This document shows, piece after piece, positions 50,861 to 60,797 of a stretch of 64,000 bases of DNA. Source of the DNA: JBFHQE01 sp041592335 (lineage in GTDB: Bacteria; Pseudomonadota; Gammaproteobacteria; Thiohalobacterales; Thiohalobacteraceae). The stretch spans positions 88,908 to 152,907 of the forward strand of contig JBFHQE010000004.1 of assembly GCA_041592335.1 (NCBI GenBank), in the 5' to 3' direction. Under the pieces are notes generated by a model. It was not told the origin of the DNA. It did no database searches and was given only the letters and a program-made list of their open reading frames with translations. The position numbers and the translations under genes were made by a program. Within the stretch, counting starts at the first letter, position 1. The number at the start of each line of letters is the position of its first letter.

Positions 50861-51113
50861 AAAGCCTCACCTCTTCAATCCGGGAACGTCTGACCGAAAT
50901 GAGCCGAATCTTGTCACCGCGATATGTAACCACCGCAGACCAGTGTTTGTCCTTGATACGGCCGACAATTAAATATCGTTCTTCATCCGTCGTTCTGGCG
51001 GCTATCTCCAATAGATAAGGATCATTCCAAAGAAGCTGTGCATGTTCGAAATCAATACCATGCTTCTCCAGATTCCTTTGACTCTTCCCTGGGTCAAATT
51101 CAAAATTGATCAT
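50850..51113 (-). CDS. brnT: BrnT-type RelE-like ribonuclease toxin
   Basis: This 87-residue toxin has the family opening FEFDPGKSQRNLEKHGIDFEHAQLLWND (4-31, the KHGI core) and late RLISVRRSRIEEVRLYE with the Arg/Arg-Ser-Arg-Glu pattern. BrnT is a ribosome-independent RNase induced by stress and repressed with BrnA. The gene starts with ATG directly behind an operator palindrome and has its own promoter. It belongs to the same transcript as brnA and possibly holB. Confidence 0.88.
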   Translation of the reverse strand: MINFEFDPGKSQRNLEKHGIDFEHAQLLWNDPYLLEIAARTTDEERYLIVGRIKDKHWSAVVTYRGDKIRLISVRRSRIEEVRLYES

Positions 51114-51139
51114 GGTATAGAAATTATACCTATATTATA
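51114..51139 (-). promoter_or_regulatory. brnTA promoter and operator
   Basis: GGTATA (51114-51119) and TATACC (51125-51130) form an inverted repeat with a 5-nt spacer, ending at the brnT start codon. A minus-strand TATAAT at 51139-51134 is a consensus -10 just upstream, placing the start of transcription inside the palindrome. This fits autorepression by BrnT-BrnA. The -10 lies only 7 nt after the tmk stop. Confidence 0.7.
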
Positions 51140-51145
51140 TTTTAG

Positions 51146-52355
<1,210 letters not shown>

Positions 52356-52373
52356 GCTGGGTAGTTTACCGGC

Positions 52374-53441
52374 ATGACGAAAGGTAAAACAGTGCTCGAG
52401 CTTGCTCCTCGCCGCGGGAACCCCCGCAATTCCGAGGGCGCGTTTATTTCGCTTAACAATGGACAGGTACTGTTTGCCTATTCCAAATTCACCGGCGGCA
52501 GCGCCGATGATGCCCGGGCGGTCATAGCCGCCCGCGTTTCGAGAGATCAGGGCATCGGCTGGTCAAAATCCGACCGCATTCTTGTTGAACCAGGCAAAGT
52601 CCAGAACGTGATGAGCGTTTCCCTGTTGCGTTTATTCGATGGGCGCATTGCCCTGTTCTATTCGATCAAGAAAGGCTTTCACGATTGCCGCCTGCACATG
52701 ATTACCAGTAGTGACGAGGGTGACAGCTGGTCCAGGCCCAAACGGGTCATTGATGCGCCGGGCTACTTTGTCGTGAACAACGATCGTGTCGTACAGCTTT
52801 CATCGGGCCGCTTGATTGTTCCCGCCGCTTATCATCGCCGTAAAAATGAAAGCAAGACGGACTGGCGCACTTTCGATTTTCGCGGCATCGCCATGTATTT
52901 CCTTTCGGATGACCAGGGTAAAACCTGGCGTGAAGCAAAAGACTGGCTGACATTAGCTGCGCGAAGCCAATCCGGGTTGCAGGAACCTGGCATTATCGAA
53001 TTAGGGGATGGTCGATTATTCGGCTGGGCGCGTACCGACCTGGGCTGTCAGTACGGAATGTTTTCCGAGGACGGTGGTGAAACCTGGACCCAGCCCTTCC
53101 CGACGGAATTTCAGTCACCCTGCTCCGCGCTGTCTATCAAACGCAATCCTGCAAGCGGCGACCTGTACGCTGTCTGGAACGATCATTCAGGCCGGTTTCC
53201 CCTGCCTGCAAAGAAGAACCTCAAGTATACCTGGGGACGCTCACCGCTGGTACTCGCCACGAGTTCGAACGACGGACGCACCTGGAAGCAACATTCAAGA
53301 ATCGAAGCAGACAGGCAAAAGGGGTTTTGTTACACCGCAATACACTTTACAGGGGATAACAAACTGCTACTGGCCTATTGCGCCGGCGGCAAACCAACAC
53401 ATCCGCTGGACACCTTGCGTATCAGACGCTTATCGCTGTAA
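52374..53441 (+). CDS. Sialidase-like beta-propeller protein
   Basis: This 355-residue protein has four or more Asp-box repeats of the S-x-D-x-G-x-T-W type: [24 protein letters not shown] and SNDGRTW, spaced as blades of a six-bladed propeller. The N-terminal [10 protein letters not shown] resembles exo-alpha-sialidase proteins. There is no signal peptide or secretion motif, so it is cytoplasmic as written. Such genes have been annotated as exo-alpha-sialidase family in non-pathogens, but the substrate is unknown. It is divergent from rluE and lies 33 nt before the MscS gene. Confidence 0.78.
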   Translation: MTKGKTVLELAPRRGNPRNSEGAFISLNNGQVLFAYSKFTGGSADDARAVIAARVSRDQGIGWSKSDRILVEPGKVQNVMSVSLLRLFDGRIALFYSIKKGFHDCRLHMITSSDEGDSWSRPKRVIDAPGYFVVNNDRVVQLSSGRLIVPAAYHRRKNESKTDWRTFDFRGIAMYFLSDDQGKTWREAKDWLTLAARSQSGLQEPGIIELGDGRLFGWARTDLGCQYGMFSEDGGETWTQPFPTEFQSPCSALSIKRNPASGDLYAVWNDHSGRFPLPAKKNLKYTWGRSPLVLATSSNDGRTWKQHSRIEADRQKGFCYTAIHFTGDNKLLLAYCAGGKPTHPLDTLRIRRLSL

Positions 53442-53474
53442 GCTCGGCACATATTCTGTAACGCAGTCACCCCC

Positions 53475-54560
53475 ATGAACGAACAGTCCCTGCTCGATTT
53501 GCTGCAACCTCTCCTGGGCTATTTTGACCAATATCCTTTTATCAAGTCATTACTGGTTCTGCTCATCACCTTCACCTTTGCCAATGTCACGGCCTTCATA
53601 CTGACCCGTGTATTCCTGATTTTGGCGCATTTAACCCGCAGTAGCCTTGATGACCAGCTCATCTATATTATGCGGCGCCCGTTATTCTGGAGTGTCATCA
53701 TTGTCGGATCGCTGGTGGCGATTCTGTTACTGGCGCCCAGTGAACGCGCCATGGCGATTTTCAAATCAGTCGCGCTCACAATGTTGATCGTGGTCTGGTC
53801 CCAGTTTTTCATCAAAGTGGCGATGGTTCTGTTCAGCGCGCTTAGCGCGCGCTCCTCAGTAAACTCCTTGGTTCGTCCGCAAACGCTACCCCTGTTTAAC
53901 AACCTCGCCATGATCCTGGTGATCGGTGGCGCGATCTATTTCATCTTCCAGGCATGGAATATCGACATGACGGCCTGGCTGGCCTCGGCCGGTATCGTGG
54001 GTATCGCGGTAGGCTTTGCCGCAAAGGATACATTGGCCAACCTGTTCTCGGGTGTTTTTATCCTTGCCGATGCACCTTATAAAGTCGGCGATTATGTCGT
54101 TCTGGAAAGCGGCGAACGCGGCAAGGTGACCCATATCGGGATTCGCAGCACCCGCCTGCTGACGCGAGACGATGTCGAAATCACCATTCCTAATGCCATC
54201 ATGGGCAATACTCGCATCGTCAACGAATCCGGAGGACCGCATCTTAAGTTTCGTATTCGGATAAAAGTCGGCGTTGCTTATGGTTCGGATATCGACAAGG
54301 TGCGCGAGATACTGCAAACCATTGCCGAAAAGGAATCAAGCGTCTGCCAAACTCCGGAACCTCGTGTTCGATTCCGTCAGTTTGGCGGCTCATCGCTCGA
54401 CTTTGAATTGCTGTGCTGGGTGGACGAACCCGAACTACGCGGTCGCGTGGTAGATGCATTGAATACGACCATTTACAAACGCTTTGCCGAGGAAGGGATC
54501 GAGATTCCCTATTCCAAACACGATGTATTTATCAAGGAAATGCCGAGAGCCCCGGAATAG
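53475..54560 (+). CDS. MscS-family mechanosensitive channel
   Basis: This 361-residue channel has four to five transmembrane helices (18-110, then 120-165) and the pore-helix pattern ASAGIVGIAVGFAAKDTLANLFSG (read in outline, 170-193), followed by the beta domain (VGDYVVLESGERGKVTHIGIRSTRL) and the C-terminal alpha/beta part. It releases osmolytes on hypoosmotic shock. It lies in a plus-strand block with the sialidase-like and DsrC-like genes. Confidence 0.9.
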   Translation: MNEQSLLDLLQPLLGYFDQYPFIKSLLVLLITFTFANVTAFILTRVFLILAHLTRSSLDDQLIYIMRRPLFWSVIIVGSLVAILLLAPSERAMAIFKSVALTMLIVVWSQFFIKVAMVLFSALSARSSVNSLVRPQTLPLFNNLAMILVIGGAIYFIFQAWNIDMTAWLASAGIVGIAVGFAAKDTLANLFSGVFILADAPYKVGDYVVLESGERGKVTHIGIRSTRLLTRDDVEITIPNAIMGNTRIVNESGGPHLKFRIRIKVGVAYGSDIDKVREILQTIAEKESSVCQTPEPRVRFRQFGGSSLDFELLCWVDEPELRGRVVDALNTTIYKRFAEEGIEIPYSKHDVFIKEMPRAPE

Positions 54561-54653
54561 GCCTTTCGTTAGTCGCCCGCCTGGCTGGTCAACCCGAACT
54601 CGTTTTGCCGACTATACTCACAACAGAGCAGTCACAATGAGGGGGATGATGCC

Positions 54654-54977
54654 ATGTACGCGATGCCACAAACTCCACGTTTTGATGAATACGGCCTGCT
54701 GCTGGACCCCATGGACTGGAGTCATGAACTCGCCAGCCAGCTTGCACAGGAAGAAGGGATTAACGAACTGACACCGGAACACTGGCGTTTTATCAACACC
54801 TTGCGTGCTTATTATTATGAATTCCAGGTGCCGCCACCGGCTTCCAAAATCTGCCACGACATGGCAATGACTTCCTGGTGCGGACATGATCTGTTCCATA
54901 GCTGTCTTGCGGCATGGCGCATCGCCGGATTACCCGACCCCGGCGAGGAAGCGAAGAGCTACATGTCAGCGGAGTGA
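54654..54977 (+). CDS. DsrC/TusE-family protein, third copy
   Basis: This 107-residue protein matches the DsrC/TusE fold: FDEYGLLLDPMDWSHELASQLAQEEG (9-34), ELTPEHWRFINTLRAYYYEF (38-57), PASKICHDM, and an arm ending RIAGLPDPGEEAKSYM. The conserved terminal Cys is absent; instead Cys at 66, 76 and 84 lie in the body (KICHDM, SWCGHD, HSCL). It may be a regulatory relative rather than a sulfur carrier. GAGGGG lies about 8 nt upstream. It converges on mltG and lies in the plus-strand block that separates mltG from tmk. Confidence 0.8.
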   Translation: MYAMPQTPRFDEYGLLLDPMDWSHELASQLAQEEGINELTPEHWRFINTLRAYYYEFQVPPPASKICHDMAMTSWCGHDLFHSCLAAWRIAGLPDPGEEAKSYMSAE

Positions 54978-54978
54978 G

Positions 54979-55983
54979 TTAGCGCTTTAACTGATACTTC
55001 CGCACCGCCCGGTTATGCTCCTGCAGGGTCGCGGAGAAATAATGACTGCCATCGCCCTTGGCCACGAAATACAGTGACCTCCCATCCGCCGGATTGAGCG
55101 CCGCCTCGATAGCGGCCTTACCGGCCATGGCAATCGGCGTTGGCGGCAGACCATGGCGTGTATAAGTGTTATAGGGCGTATCCTTGCGCAAATCCCTGAA
55201 ACGAATATCTCCCTGGTATTCATCGCCCATGCCGTAAATCACCGTCGGATCTGTCTGCAGACGCATGCCCTTTTGCAAGCGGCGCACGAACACGCCCGCA
55301 ATCTCGGGACGTTCTGCGGGTACTCCTGTTTCCTTCTCAACGATAGACGCCAGGATGAGTGCCTCGTAGGGCGTTTTTATTGGCAGGTTTTCGGTACGTT
55401 GCTCCCAGGTCTGGCTTAATACAGTCTGCAATGATTGATGCGCGCGCTTCAGAAATTCCACGTCGCTGGTACCACGCGGAAAGTGATAGGTATCAGGTAA
55501 AAACTGCCCTTCGGGATGCAAGCCCTCGGCACCGATTGCAGCCATAAGCTCGGCATCGCTCTTATCCTGCAGGCTGTGCGTTATTACCCCGTCCTGCGCC
55601 AGGGCCTCGCGCAGCTGGCTAAAACTCCAGCCTTCGATGATGGTGAAGGCATATTGCTTCACCTTGCCACTGGCGAACAAGGCCAGTATCGATTGCGGCG
55701 TATGCTCGGGTAAAAGCTCGTACTCGCCGACTTTCAGACGGGAAGCAAGACCCGTCTGTCTTCCCAGCAGGCGTAGATAAAGCGGAGCTCCGACAATCTT
55801 CTGCTCGGCCAGACGCCGGGCTATCACACGCAGTGAATCACCCGACTTTATCTCAAAAGCAACCGGCTCATTGATCGCCAGCGGCATGGTCGTAAAACGC
55901 TGATAATCGGTATACAACCAGCCAGCCGCCAGCATACCGGCAAGCAACAGGACCGCTATCAGCGCAAATAGTTTTTTATACAT
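54979..55983 (-). CDS. mltG: Endolytic murein transglycosylase MltG
   Basis: This 334-residue enzyme (from the ATG at 55983; E. coli 340) cleaves nascent glycan strands. An N-terminal membrane helix (MYKKLFALIAVLLLAGML) anchors it in the inner membrane; a LysM-like domain (VAFEIKSGDSLRVIARRL) and the YceG core EGWSFSQLRE, LPDTYHFPRGT, LASIVEKETG (catalytic Glu), and NTYTRHGLPPTPI follow. The start overlaps pabC by 8 nt (ATGTATAA). The usual neighbour tmk is displaced (see findings). Confidence 0.94.
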   Translation of the reverse strand: MYKKLFALIAVLLLAGMLAAGWLYTDYQRFTTMPLAINEPVAFEIKSGDSLRVIARRLAEQKIVGAPLYLRLLGRQTGLASRLKVGEYELLPEHTPQSILALFASGKVKQYAFTIIEGWSFSQLREALAQDGVITHSLQDKSDAELMAAIGAEGLHPEGQFLPDTYHFPRGTSDVEFLKRAHQSLQTVLSQTWEQRTENLPIKTPYEALILASIVEKETGVPAERPEIAGVFVRRLQKGMRLQTDPTVIYGMGDEYQGDIRFRDLRKDTPYNTYTRHGLPPTPIAMAGKAAIEAALNPADGRSLYFVAKGDGSHYFSATLQEHNRAVRKYQLKR

Positions 55984-56797
55984 GGGGCGCGCAAGCCTCT
56001 TGTATCCGCTGCGTGATGGCACCGATGCCCAGTACATGCTGCTCAATTCGGGTAACAGGCCAAACCCCAATCAGGCTGTTGGTTAGGAAAACCTCGTCGG
56101 CATGAAACAGGTCTTTCTCCTGCAACGTGGCCACGCGTGCGCAAATACCCGCATCTTCAGCCACCGTCATCACCTGTTCACGCATAACGCCCGCAACGCC
56201 GCAGAAGGTCAGGTCCGGTGTCAGAATATCTCCGTCAGCAACGATAAATAAATTGCTCATCACGCCCTCTACGACTCTGTCTTCGGTGTCGAGCAATATT
56301 CCTTCCGCAATTTCGGGCTGCGTCCATTCCTGCCTGGCCAACACCTGCTCCAGCCGGTTGAGATGCTTGACGCCAGCCAGCGCAGGCTGCCGCGCAAGTC
56401 GTAAATTACAGATACGCACATGAACGCCGCGCGTCCAGCTCTCGGCTGGGTAATCAGGATAAGCATGCAAGTTCAGAATGCGCGTCACCGACACCTGCTC
56501 GGCAGTCTTGTACCCCCGGCCTCCCGTTCCCCGGGTGAGCATAATCTTCAGTACCGCGCGATCGGCGTCCGAACAAATCGACCGTGCCTCTTTTTCAAGC
56601 ACGGCAGGGTCCACCATAGGCAATGCCAGCGCCTCACAACCACATTGCAGTCGCGACATATGCTGCTCCCACAACTGCGGCTCGCCCTGCTTCACCAGCA
56701 GTGTTTCAAACAGTCCATCACCATAATGCAGGCCACGGTCGGCGACATCGATCTGCCGTGAGGGTTTGCCATTAACCAGGGTTTTCACTGTATTCAT
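55976..56797 (-). CDS. pabC: 4-amino-4-deoxychorismate lyase
   Basis: This 273-residue PLP enzyme (fold type IV) makes 4-aminobenzoate for folate. DVADRGLHYGDGLFET (18-33) and GVKHLNRLEQVLARQEW carry the Schiff-base Lys, and GILLDTEDRVVEGVMSNLF is the family core. It is 8 nt downstream of pabB and overlaps mltG, giving a pabB-pabC-mltG unit. Confidence 0.94.
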   Translation of the reverse strand: MNTVKTLVNGKPSRQIDVADRGLHYGDGLFETLLVKQGEPQLWEQHMSRLQCGCEALALPMVDPAVLEKEARSICSDADRAVLKIMLTRGTGGRGYKTAEQVSVTRILNLHAYPDYPAESWTRGVHVRICNLRLARQPALAGVKHLNRLEQVLARQEWTQPEIAEGILLDTEDRVVEGVMSNLFIVADGDILTPDLTFCGVAGVMREQVMTVAEDAGICARVATLQEKDLFHADEVFLTNSLIGVWPVTRIEQHVLGIGAITQRIQEACAPHV

Positions 56798-56805
56798 GCT
56801 GTGCT

Positions 56806-58167
56806 TTACCTGTTCTCCAACGCCAACAACATACCCCGGGCCTTGGCACGCGTCTCTTCCAGCTCATGCTGCGGGTCGGAGTCACTGACAATTCCCGCGC
56901 CCGCACGGCACACAAGCTGATCGCCGCGCTGCTCAAGGGTACGTATCAGGATATTCAGTGTCATGTCGCCATTGCGGTTAAGATACCCCATCGAGCCGGT
57001 ATAGGCACTTCGAGGTTGCTGCTCCAGCTCGGCAATTATTTCCATGCAACGCACCTTTGGACATCCGGTAATGGTTCCGCCGGGAAATAATGCGCGAACA
57101 ATATCGCCGGGTGTTATTTCACTTCGCAGCGTACCTTGCACGTTGGAAACGATGTGATGAACATGCGCATAACTTTCCAACACCATCAGTTCATTTACCA
57201 CGACAGTTCCCGGCACGCATATCCGCCCCAGATCGTTCCGTTCCAGATCAATCAGCATCACGTGCTCGGCACGCTCCTTGTGATGCCCCAGCAGCTCGTT
57301 GGAAAGTGCCGCATCTTCCTGGTCGCTCTGTCCACGGGGTCGCGTCCCCGCAATGGGACGAGTGTTGATTTGACGGTCATGAACTTGCATCAACAACTCG
57401 GGTGATGAGCTGAGTATGGCCTGATCCGGCCACACGGCCAATCCATTGTAAGGTCCGGGATTGGACACTCTTAAATTGGCATAAATATCCGCGGGGCATG
57501 CCGGGGCCAGCAGGGAAATGCTCCACGGCCGGGACAGATTGGCCTGAAAGACATCGCCATCGTAAATGTACTGCAATGCGCGCTGAACGCGTTGCAAATA
57601 CAGCTCGGGGGCTTCTTCCGTCAACCTGTAAGCAACATGTTGAGGCTCAATCGCTGTTATCTGCTGAATGTCTTCCAGAACCTGCTTGATAGCCGTTTCA
57701 TAACCAGGCTCGGCAACCAGGTAGCTTTTCTGTGTTTGGTGATCATGAATGAGGGCGAGCGGGATTCTGACCGCCTCGGCGACGCGTGCGCGCGCATCGG
57801 GCATGGGTAAAGACAGGACCGGTTCGATTTCCTGGGCAAGTTCATAACCCAGATACAGAAACCAGCCGCCGGTAAAGGGAAGTTCTTCATGATCGCGAGT
57901 AACAACTGACTCAGCTTCAAACCACCGATCCAGCGCAAAAAGAAACCCATCTTCATCCGCACAAGGGCCATGTAAGTGCTGATCACCAGTCAGTGTCAGA
58001 CGATCTTGTGGAAAGGCGAACAGGATGTCATGGCGCGCGGCTTCATTCTGCGCGCGGCTTTCCAGCAAGAAGGGATATCGATCAGGGTTAAGACGATGCA
58101 GCGCCAGGAAATCCGCCCTGTCAGTGATTTCCTGAACCGTTAATGTCTGTTGATCGGCTAACGCCAC
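56806..58167 (-). CDS. pabB: Aminodeoxychorismate synthase component I (with TrpE-type Ala)
   Basis: This 453-residue chorismate-binding enzyme equals E. coli PabB in length and lies with pabC. Motifs include AQEIEPVLSLP in the N-terminal domain, the DGDVFQANLSRPW (203-215) segment and FPGGTITGCPKVRCMEIIAELE in the active site. The signature at 270-279 reads RPIAGTRPRG: Ala273 stands where E. coli PabB has the active-site Lys274 of PIKGT and where anthranilate synthase has Ala. The product may therefore be ADC with a different mechanism, or ADIC. Location with pabC favours the folate route. Confidence 0.88.
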   Translation of the reverse strand: MALADQQTLTVQEITDRADFLALHRLNPDRYPFLLESRAQNEAARHDILFAFPQDRLTLTGDQHLHGPCADEDGFLFALDRWFEAESVVTRDHEELPFTGGWFLYLGYELAQEIEPVLSLPMPDARARVAEAVRIPLALIHDHQTQKSYLVAEPGYETAIKQVLEDIQQITAIEPQHVAYRLTEEAPELYLQRVQRALQYIYDGDVFQANLSRPWSISLLAPACPADIYANLRVSNPGPYNGLAVWPDQAILSSSPELLMQVHDRQINTRPIAGTRPRGQSDQEDAALSNELLGHHKERAEHVMLIDLERNDLGRICVPGTVVVNELMVLESYAHVHHIVSNVQGTLRSEITPGDIVRALFPGGTITGCPKVRCMEIIAELEQQPRSAYTGSMGYLNRNGDMTLNILIRTLEQRGDQLVCRAGAGIVSDSDPQHELEETRAKARGMLLALENR

Positions 58168-58188
58168 GGAACTGGCGTACTCATCGGG

Positions 58189-59430
58189 TTACTGATATTT
58201 ACGCAATACCAGCGTGCCATTTGTGCCGCCGAAGCCAAACGAGTTGGAAAGCGCCACATCGATCGACATTTCCCGCGCCGTGTTGGGGACATAATCCAGG
58301 TCACAGGCAGGATCGGGGTTTTGCAAATTGATAGTCGGCGGCGCCACCTGGTCACGAATAGCCAATGCCGAGAACACCGCCTCGATACCGCCCGCGGCAC
58401 CCAGTAAATGACCGATCATGGACTTGGTCGAGCTGACCGCCAGTTTCTTCGCATAATCACCGAACATGCCCTTCAGTGCCTGTGTCTCAGCCACGTCGCC
58501 TGCCTGCGTCGAGGTGCCGTGTGCATTCACGTAATCCACCTGCTCCGGATTGATGCCGGCATCCTGAAGAGCTGCCTGCATACAGCGCATGGCGCCTTCA
58601 CCGCCTTCCGATGGTGAGGTCATGTGATAGGCGTCGCCACTCATGCCATAGCCTACAACTTCGGCATAGATTTTCGCACCGCGCGCCTGGGCGTGTTCCA
58701 GCGCTTCCATGACAAAGACACCCGCGCCGTCACCCAGCACGAAGCCATCGCGGTCCACATCCCAAGGGCGGCTGGCGGCGGCAGGATCGTCGTTACGCGT
58801 GGACAATGCACGCGCAGCGGCGAAACCACCGATGCCGAGCGGCGTGCTGGCTTTTTCAGCGCCACCCGCAACCATCACGTCAGCATCGCCATAAGCAATG
58901 AAACGCGCGGCCTGGCCAATGTTGTGCGTACCGGTAGTACAGGCAGTGACGATGGCGATATTCGGTCCTTTCATGCCGTACATAATGGACAAGTTGCCGG
59001 AGATCATGTTGATGATACTGGCGGGAATCATGAAGGGTGATATCTTGCGCGGACCGCCGCCATTAAGGCTGTCATGATTGTTTTCGATCGTCGTCAGACC
59101 ACCGATACCAGAACCGATGGCCACGCCAATGCGCTCGGCATTGGCTTCGGTAACTTCCAGACCGGAATCGGCGATCGCTTCCTGCGCGGCGGCGATGCCG
59201 TAATGGATAAAGGGATCCATCTTGCGGGCATCTTTGGAAGACATGTAATTGCTGACATCGAAGCCAGGCACGGTGCCGGCGAATTTGACCGAAAATTTAT
59301 CCGTATCAAACTCATCAATCAGGCGAATCCCGCTGCGACCGGCCAGAATGCCTTCCCAGGTATCCTTGACCGACAAACCCAATGGCGAGATAGCTCCCAA
59401 ACCGGTAATGACTACGCGACGCTTCGACAC
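58189..59430 (-). CDS. fabF: Beta-ketoacyl-ACP synthase II
   Basis: This 413-residue condensing enzyme extends acyl-ACP with malonyl-ACP. The Cys-His-His triad is visible: [21 protein letters not shown] and [13 protein letters not shown]. It follows acpP on the minus strand, with a hairpin between them. The next gene downstream is pabB. Confidence 0.97.
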   Translation of the reverse strand: MSKRRVVITGLGAISPLGLSVKDTWEGILAGRSGIRLIDEFDTDKFSVKFAGTVPGFDVSNYMSSKDARKMDPFIHYGIAAAQEAIADSGLEVTEANAERIGVAIGSGIGGLTTIENNHDSLNGGGPRKISPFMIPASIINMISGNLSIMYGMKGPNIAIVTACTTGTHNIGQAARFIAYGDADVMVAGGAEKASTPLGIGGFAAARALSTRNDDPAAASRPWDVDRDGFVLGDGAGVFVMEALEHAQARGAKIYAEVVGYGMSGDAYHMTSPSEGGEGAMRCMQAALQDAGINPEQVDYVNAHGTSTQAGDVAETQALKGMFGDYAKKLAVSSTKSMIGHLLGAAGGIEAVFSALAIRDQVAPPTINLQNPDPACDLDYVPNTAREMSIDVALSNSFGFGGTNGTLVLRKYQ

Positions 59431-59470
59431 GCTGCTTTCCTCGATATGCTACAAGTCCAGAAATGACAAC

Positions 59471-59499
59471 GCCGCGCCCACAGAGCGTGTGGGGGCGGC
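59471..59499 (-). promoter_or_regulatory. Hairpin between acpP and fabF
   Basis: GCCGCGCCCACA (59471-59482) and TGTGGGGGCGGC (59488-59499) form a 12-bp stem with one mismatch and a 5-nt loop. It is not followed by a clear T-run on the minus strand, so it may reduce fabF relative to acpP or stabilise the mRNA end. Confidence 0.45.
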
Positions 59500-59518
59500 A
59501 GAATTCGCGGCGATTGAA

Positions 59519-59752
59519 TTAAAGATTGGCGTTGATGTAATCAATCGCTTGCTGAACGGTGGTAATCTTTTCCGCTTCTTCATCCGGAATTTCGCACTCG
59601 AACTCTTCTTCCAGTGCCATTACCAGTTCCACCGTATCCAGGGAATCTGCACCCAGGTCATCGACGAATGATGCCTGTGTAGTGACCTCGTCTTCCTTCA
59701 CACCCAGTTGTTCAACAACGATCTTCTTTACGCGTTCTTCAATACTGCTCAT
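59519..59752 (-). CDS. acpP: Acyl carrier protein
   Basis: This 77-residue acidic protein (from the ATG at 59752, [12 protein letters not shown]) carries growing fatty acids on phosphopantetheine attached to Ser in [20 protein letters not shown]. The longer ORF adds non-family residues. GGAGG lies upstream. A possible promoter lies before it in the 199-nt gap. Confidence 0.97.
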   Translation of the reverse strand: MSSIEERVKKIVVEQLGVKEDEVTTQASFVDDLGADSLDTVELVMALEEEFECEIPDEEAEKITTVQQAIDYINANL

Positions 59753-59954
59753 GACAGTCATGTCCTCCGAAAAAATTGAGCTTGCGCTGCGGCCGGTATT
59801 GTAGAGAAAAGCCACCGCCTATGCCAGTAAAAATCCCTGAAAAATGCGCATCTTACAACTTAATATTCAGGCTTAAGATCGCCTAAATAACTCATAAATA
59901 ACAAAGGGTTGCAAGATACTGTTAAAGTTCATCTGCCTGTATGGCGCAGACACA

Positions 59955-60698
59955 TCATGCCATGTGCATACCGCCATTTACGTGCAGGGTCTCACCCGTG
60001 ATGTAGGCCGCTTCATCCGAAGCGAGGAATGCCACTGCATTGGCGATGTCCTGCGCATCGCCCAATCGGGCGAGCGGAATCTCTTTCAGCAAGGCTTCGC
60101 GCTGCTCATCGGACAACGCGCGCGTCATGTCGGTATCGATGAAACCCGGTGCCACGGTGTTGACCGTGATCCCGCGAGAGCCAATCTCGCGTGCCAGCGA
60201 TTTGGTGAAGCCGAATATGCCCGCCTTTGCAGCAGCATAATTTGCCTGACCGGGATTCCCCGTAGCGCCAACGACCGATGCAATATTGATAATGCGCCCG
60301 CCCTTGGCTTTCATCATGCCGCGCATCACGGCTTTACTCATGCGGAAAATGGAAGTCAGGTTGGTGTTGATGACCGCATCCCAGTCTTCCTCTTTCATAC
60401 GCATCATCAGATTATCGCGCGTGATGCCTGCATTATTTACCAGGATGGCGGGCGTACCGAATTCGTCGGTGACGGATTTTACAAACGCATCGATCGAATC
60501 AGCGTCAGTCACGTTCAGTACCTTGCCGGCACCTTTACCGCCTGCTGACTTGATCGCTTCATCGATTGCCTGCGCACCGTTATCACTGGTCGCCGTGCCA
60601 ATGACCGTCGCACCGCGTGACAATAATGTCATGGCAATCGCACGACCAATACCGCGGCTGGCGCCGGTAACTACTGCAATCTGATTGTCTAATGTCAT
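59955..60698 (-). CDS. fabG: 3-oxoacyl-ACP reductase FabG
   Basis: This 247-residue SDR reduces 3-oxoacyl-ACP with NADPH. TGASRGIGRAIA (12-23) binds cofactor, NNAG follows, and Ser, Tyr and Lys are visible in NIASVVG and NYAAAKAG. It follows fabD after a REP-like element. Confidence 0.97.
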   Translation of the reverse strand: MTLDNQIAVVTGASRGIGRAIAMTLLSRGATVIGTATSDNGAQAIDEAIKSAGGKGAGKVLNVTDADSIDAFVKSVTDEFGTPAILVNNAGITRDNLMMRMKEEDWDAVINTNLTSIFRMSKAVMRGMMKAKGGRIINIASVVGATGNPGQANYAAAKAGIFGFTKSLAREIGSRGITVNTVAPGFIDTDMTRALSDEQREALLKEIPLARLGDAQDIANAVAFLASDEAAYITGETLHVNGGMHMA

Positions 60699-60716
60699 AA
60701 TTATTTCCCTTTCTAA

Positions 60717-60783
60717 TGTAGGAGTGGCCTGCGGCCGCGAACCGGCATTGATACAGTTATTCGCGGGTAAACCCGCTCCTACA
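60717..60783. repeat. REP-like palindromic element between fabD and fabG
   Basis: TGTAGGAGTGGCC (from 60717) and the inverted copy ending GCTCCTACA (to 60783) flank two hairpins (GGCCTGCGGCC; GCGGGTAAACCCGC). The TAGGAGCGG...TTCGCGGG pattern is that of repetitive extragenic palindromes in gammaproteobacteria, arranged as an inverted pair. Confidence 0.7.
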
Positions 60784-60797
60784 AATGCGCCATATAG

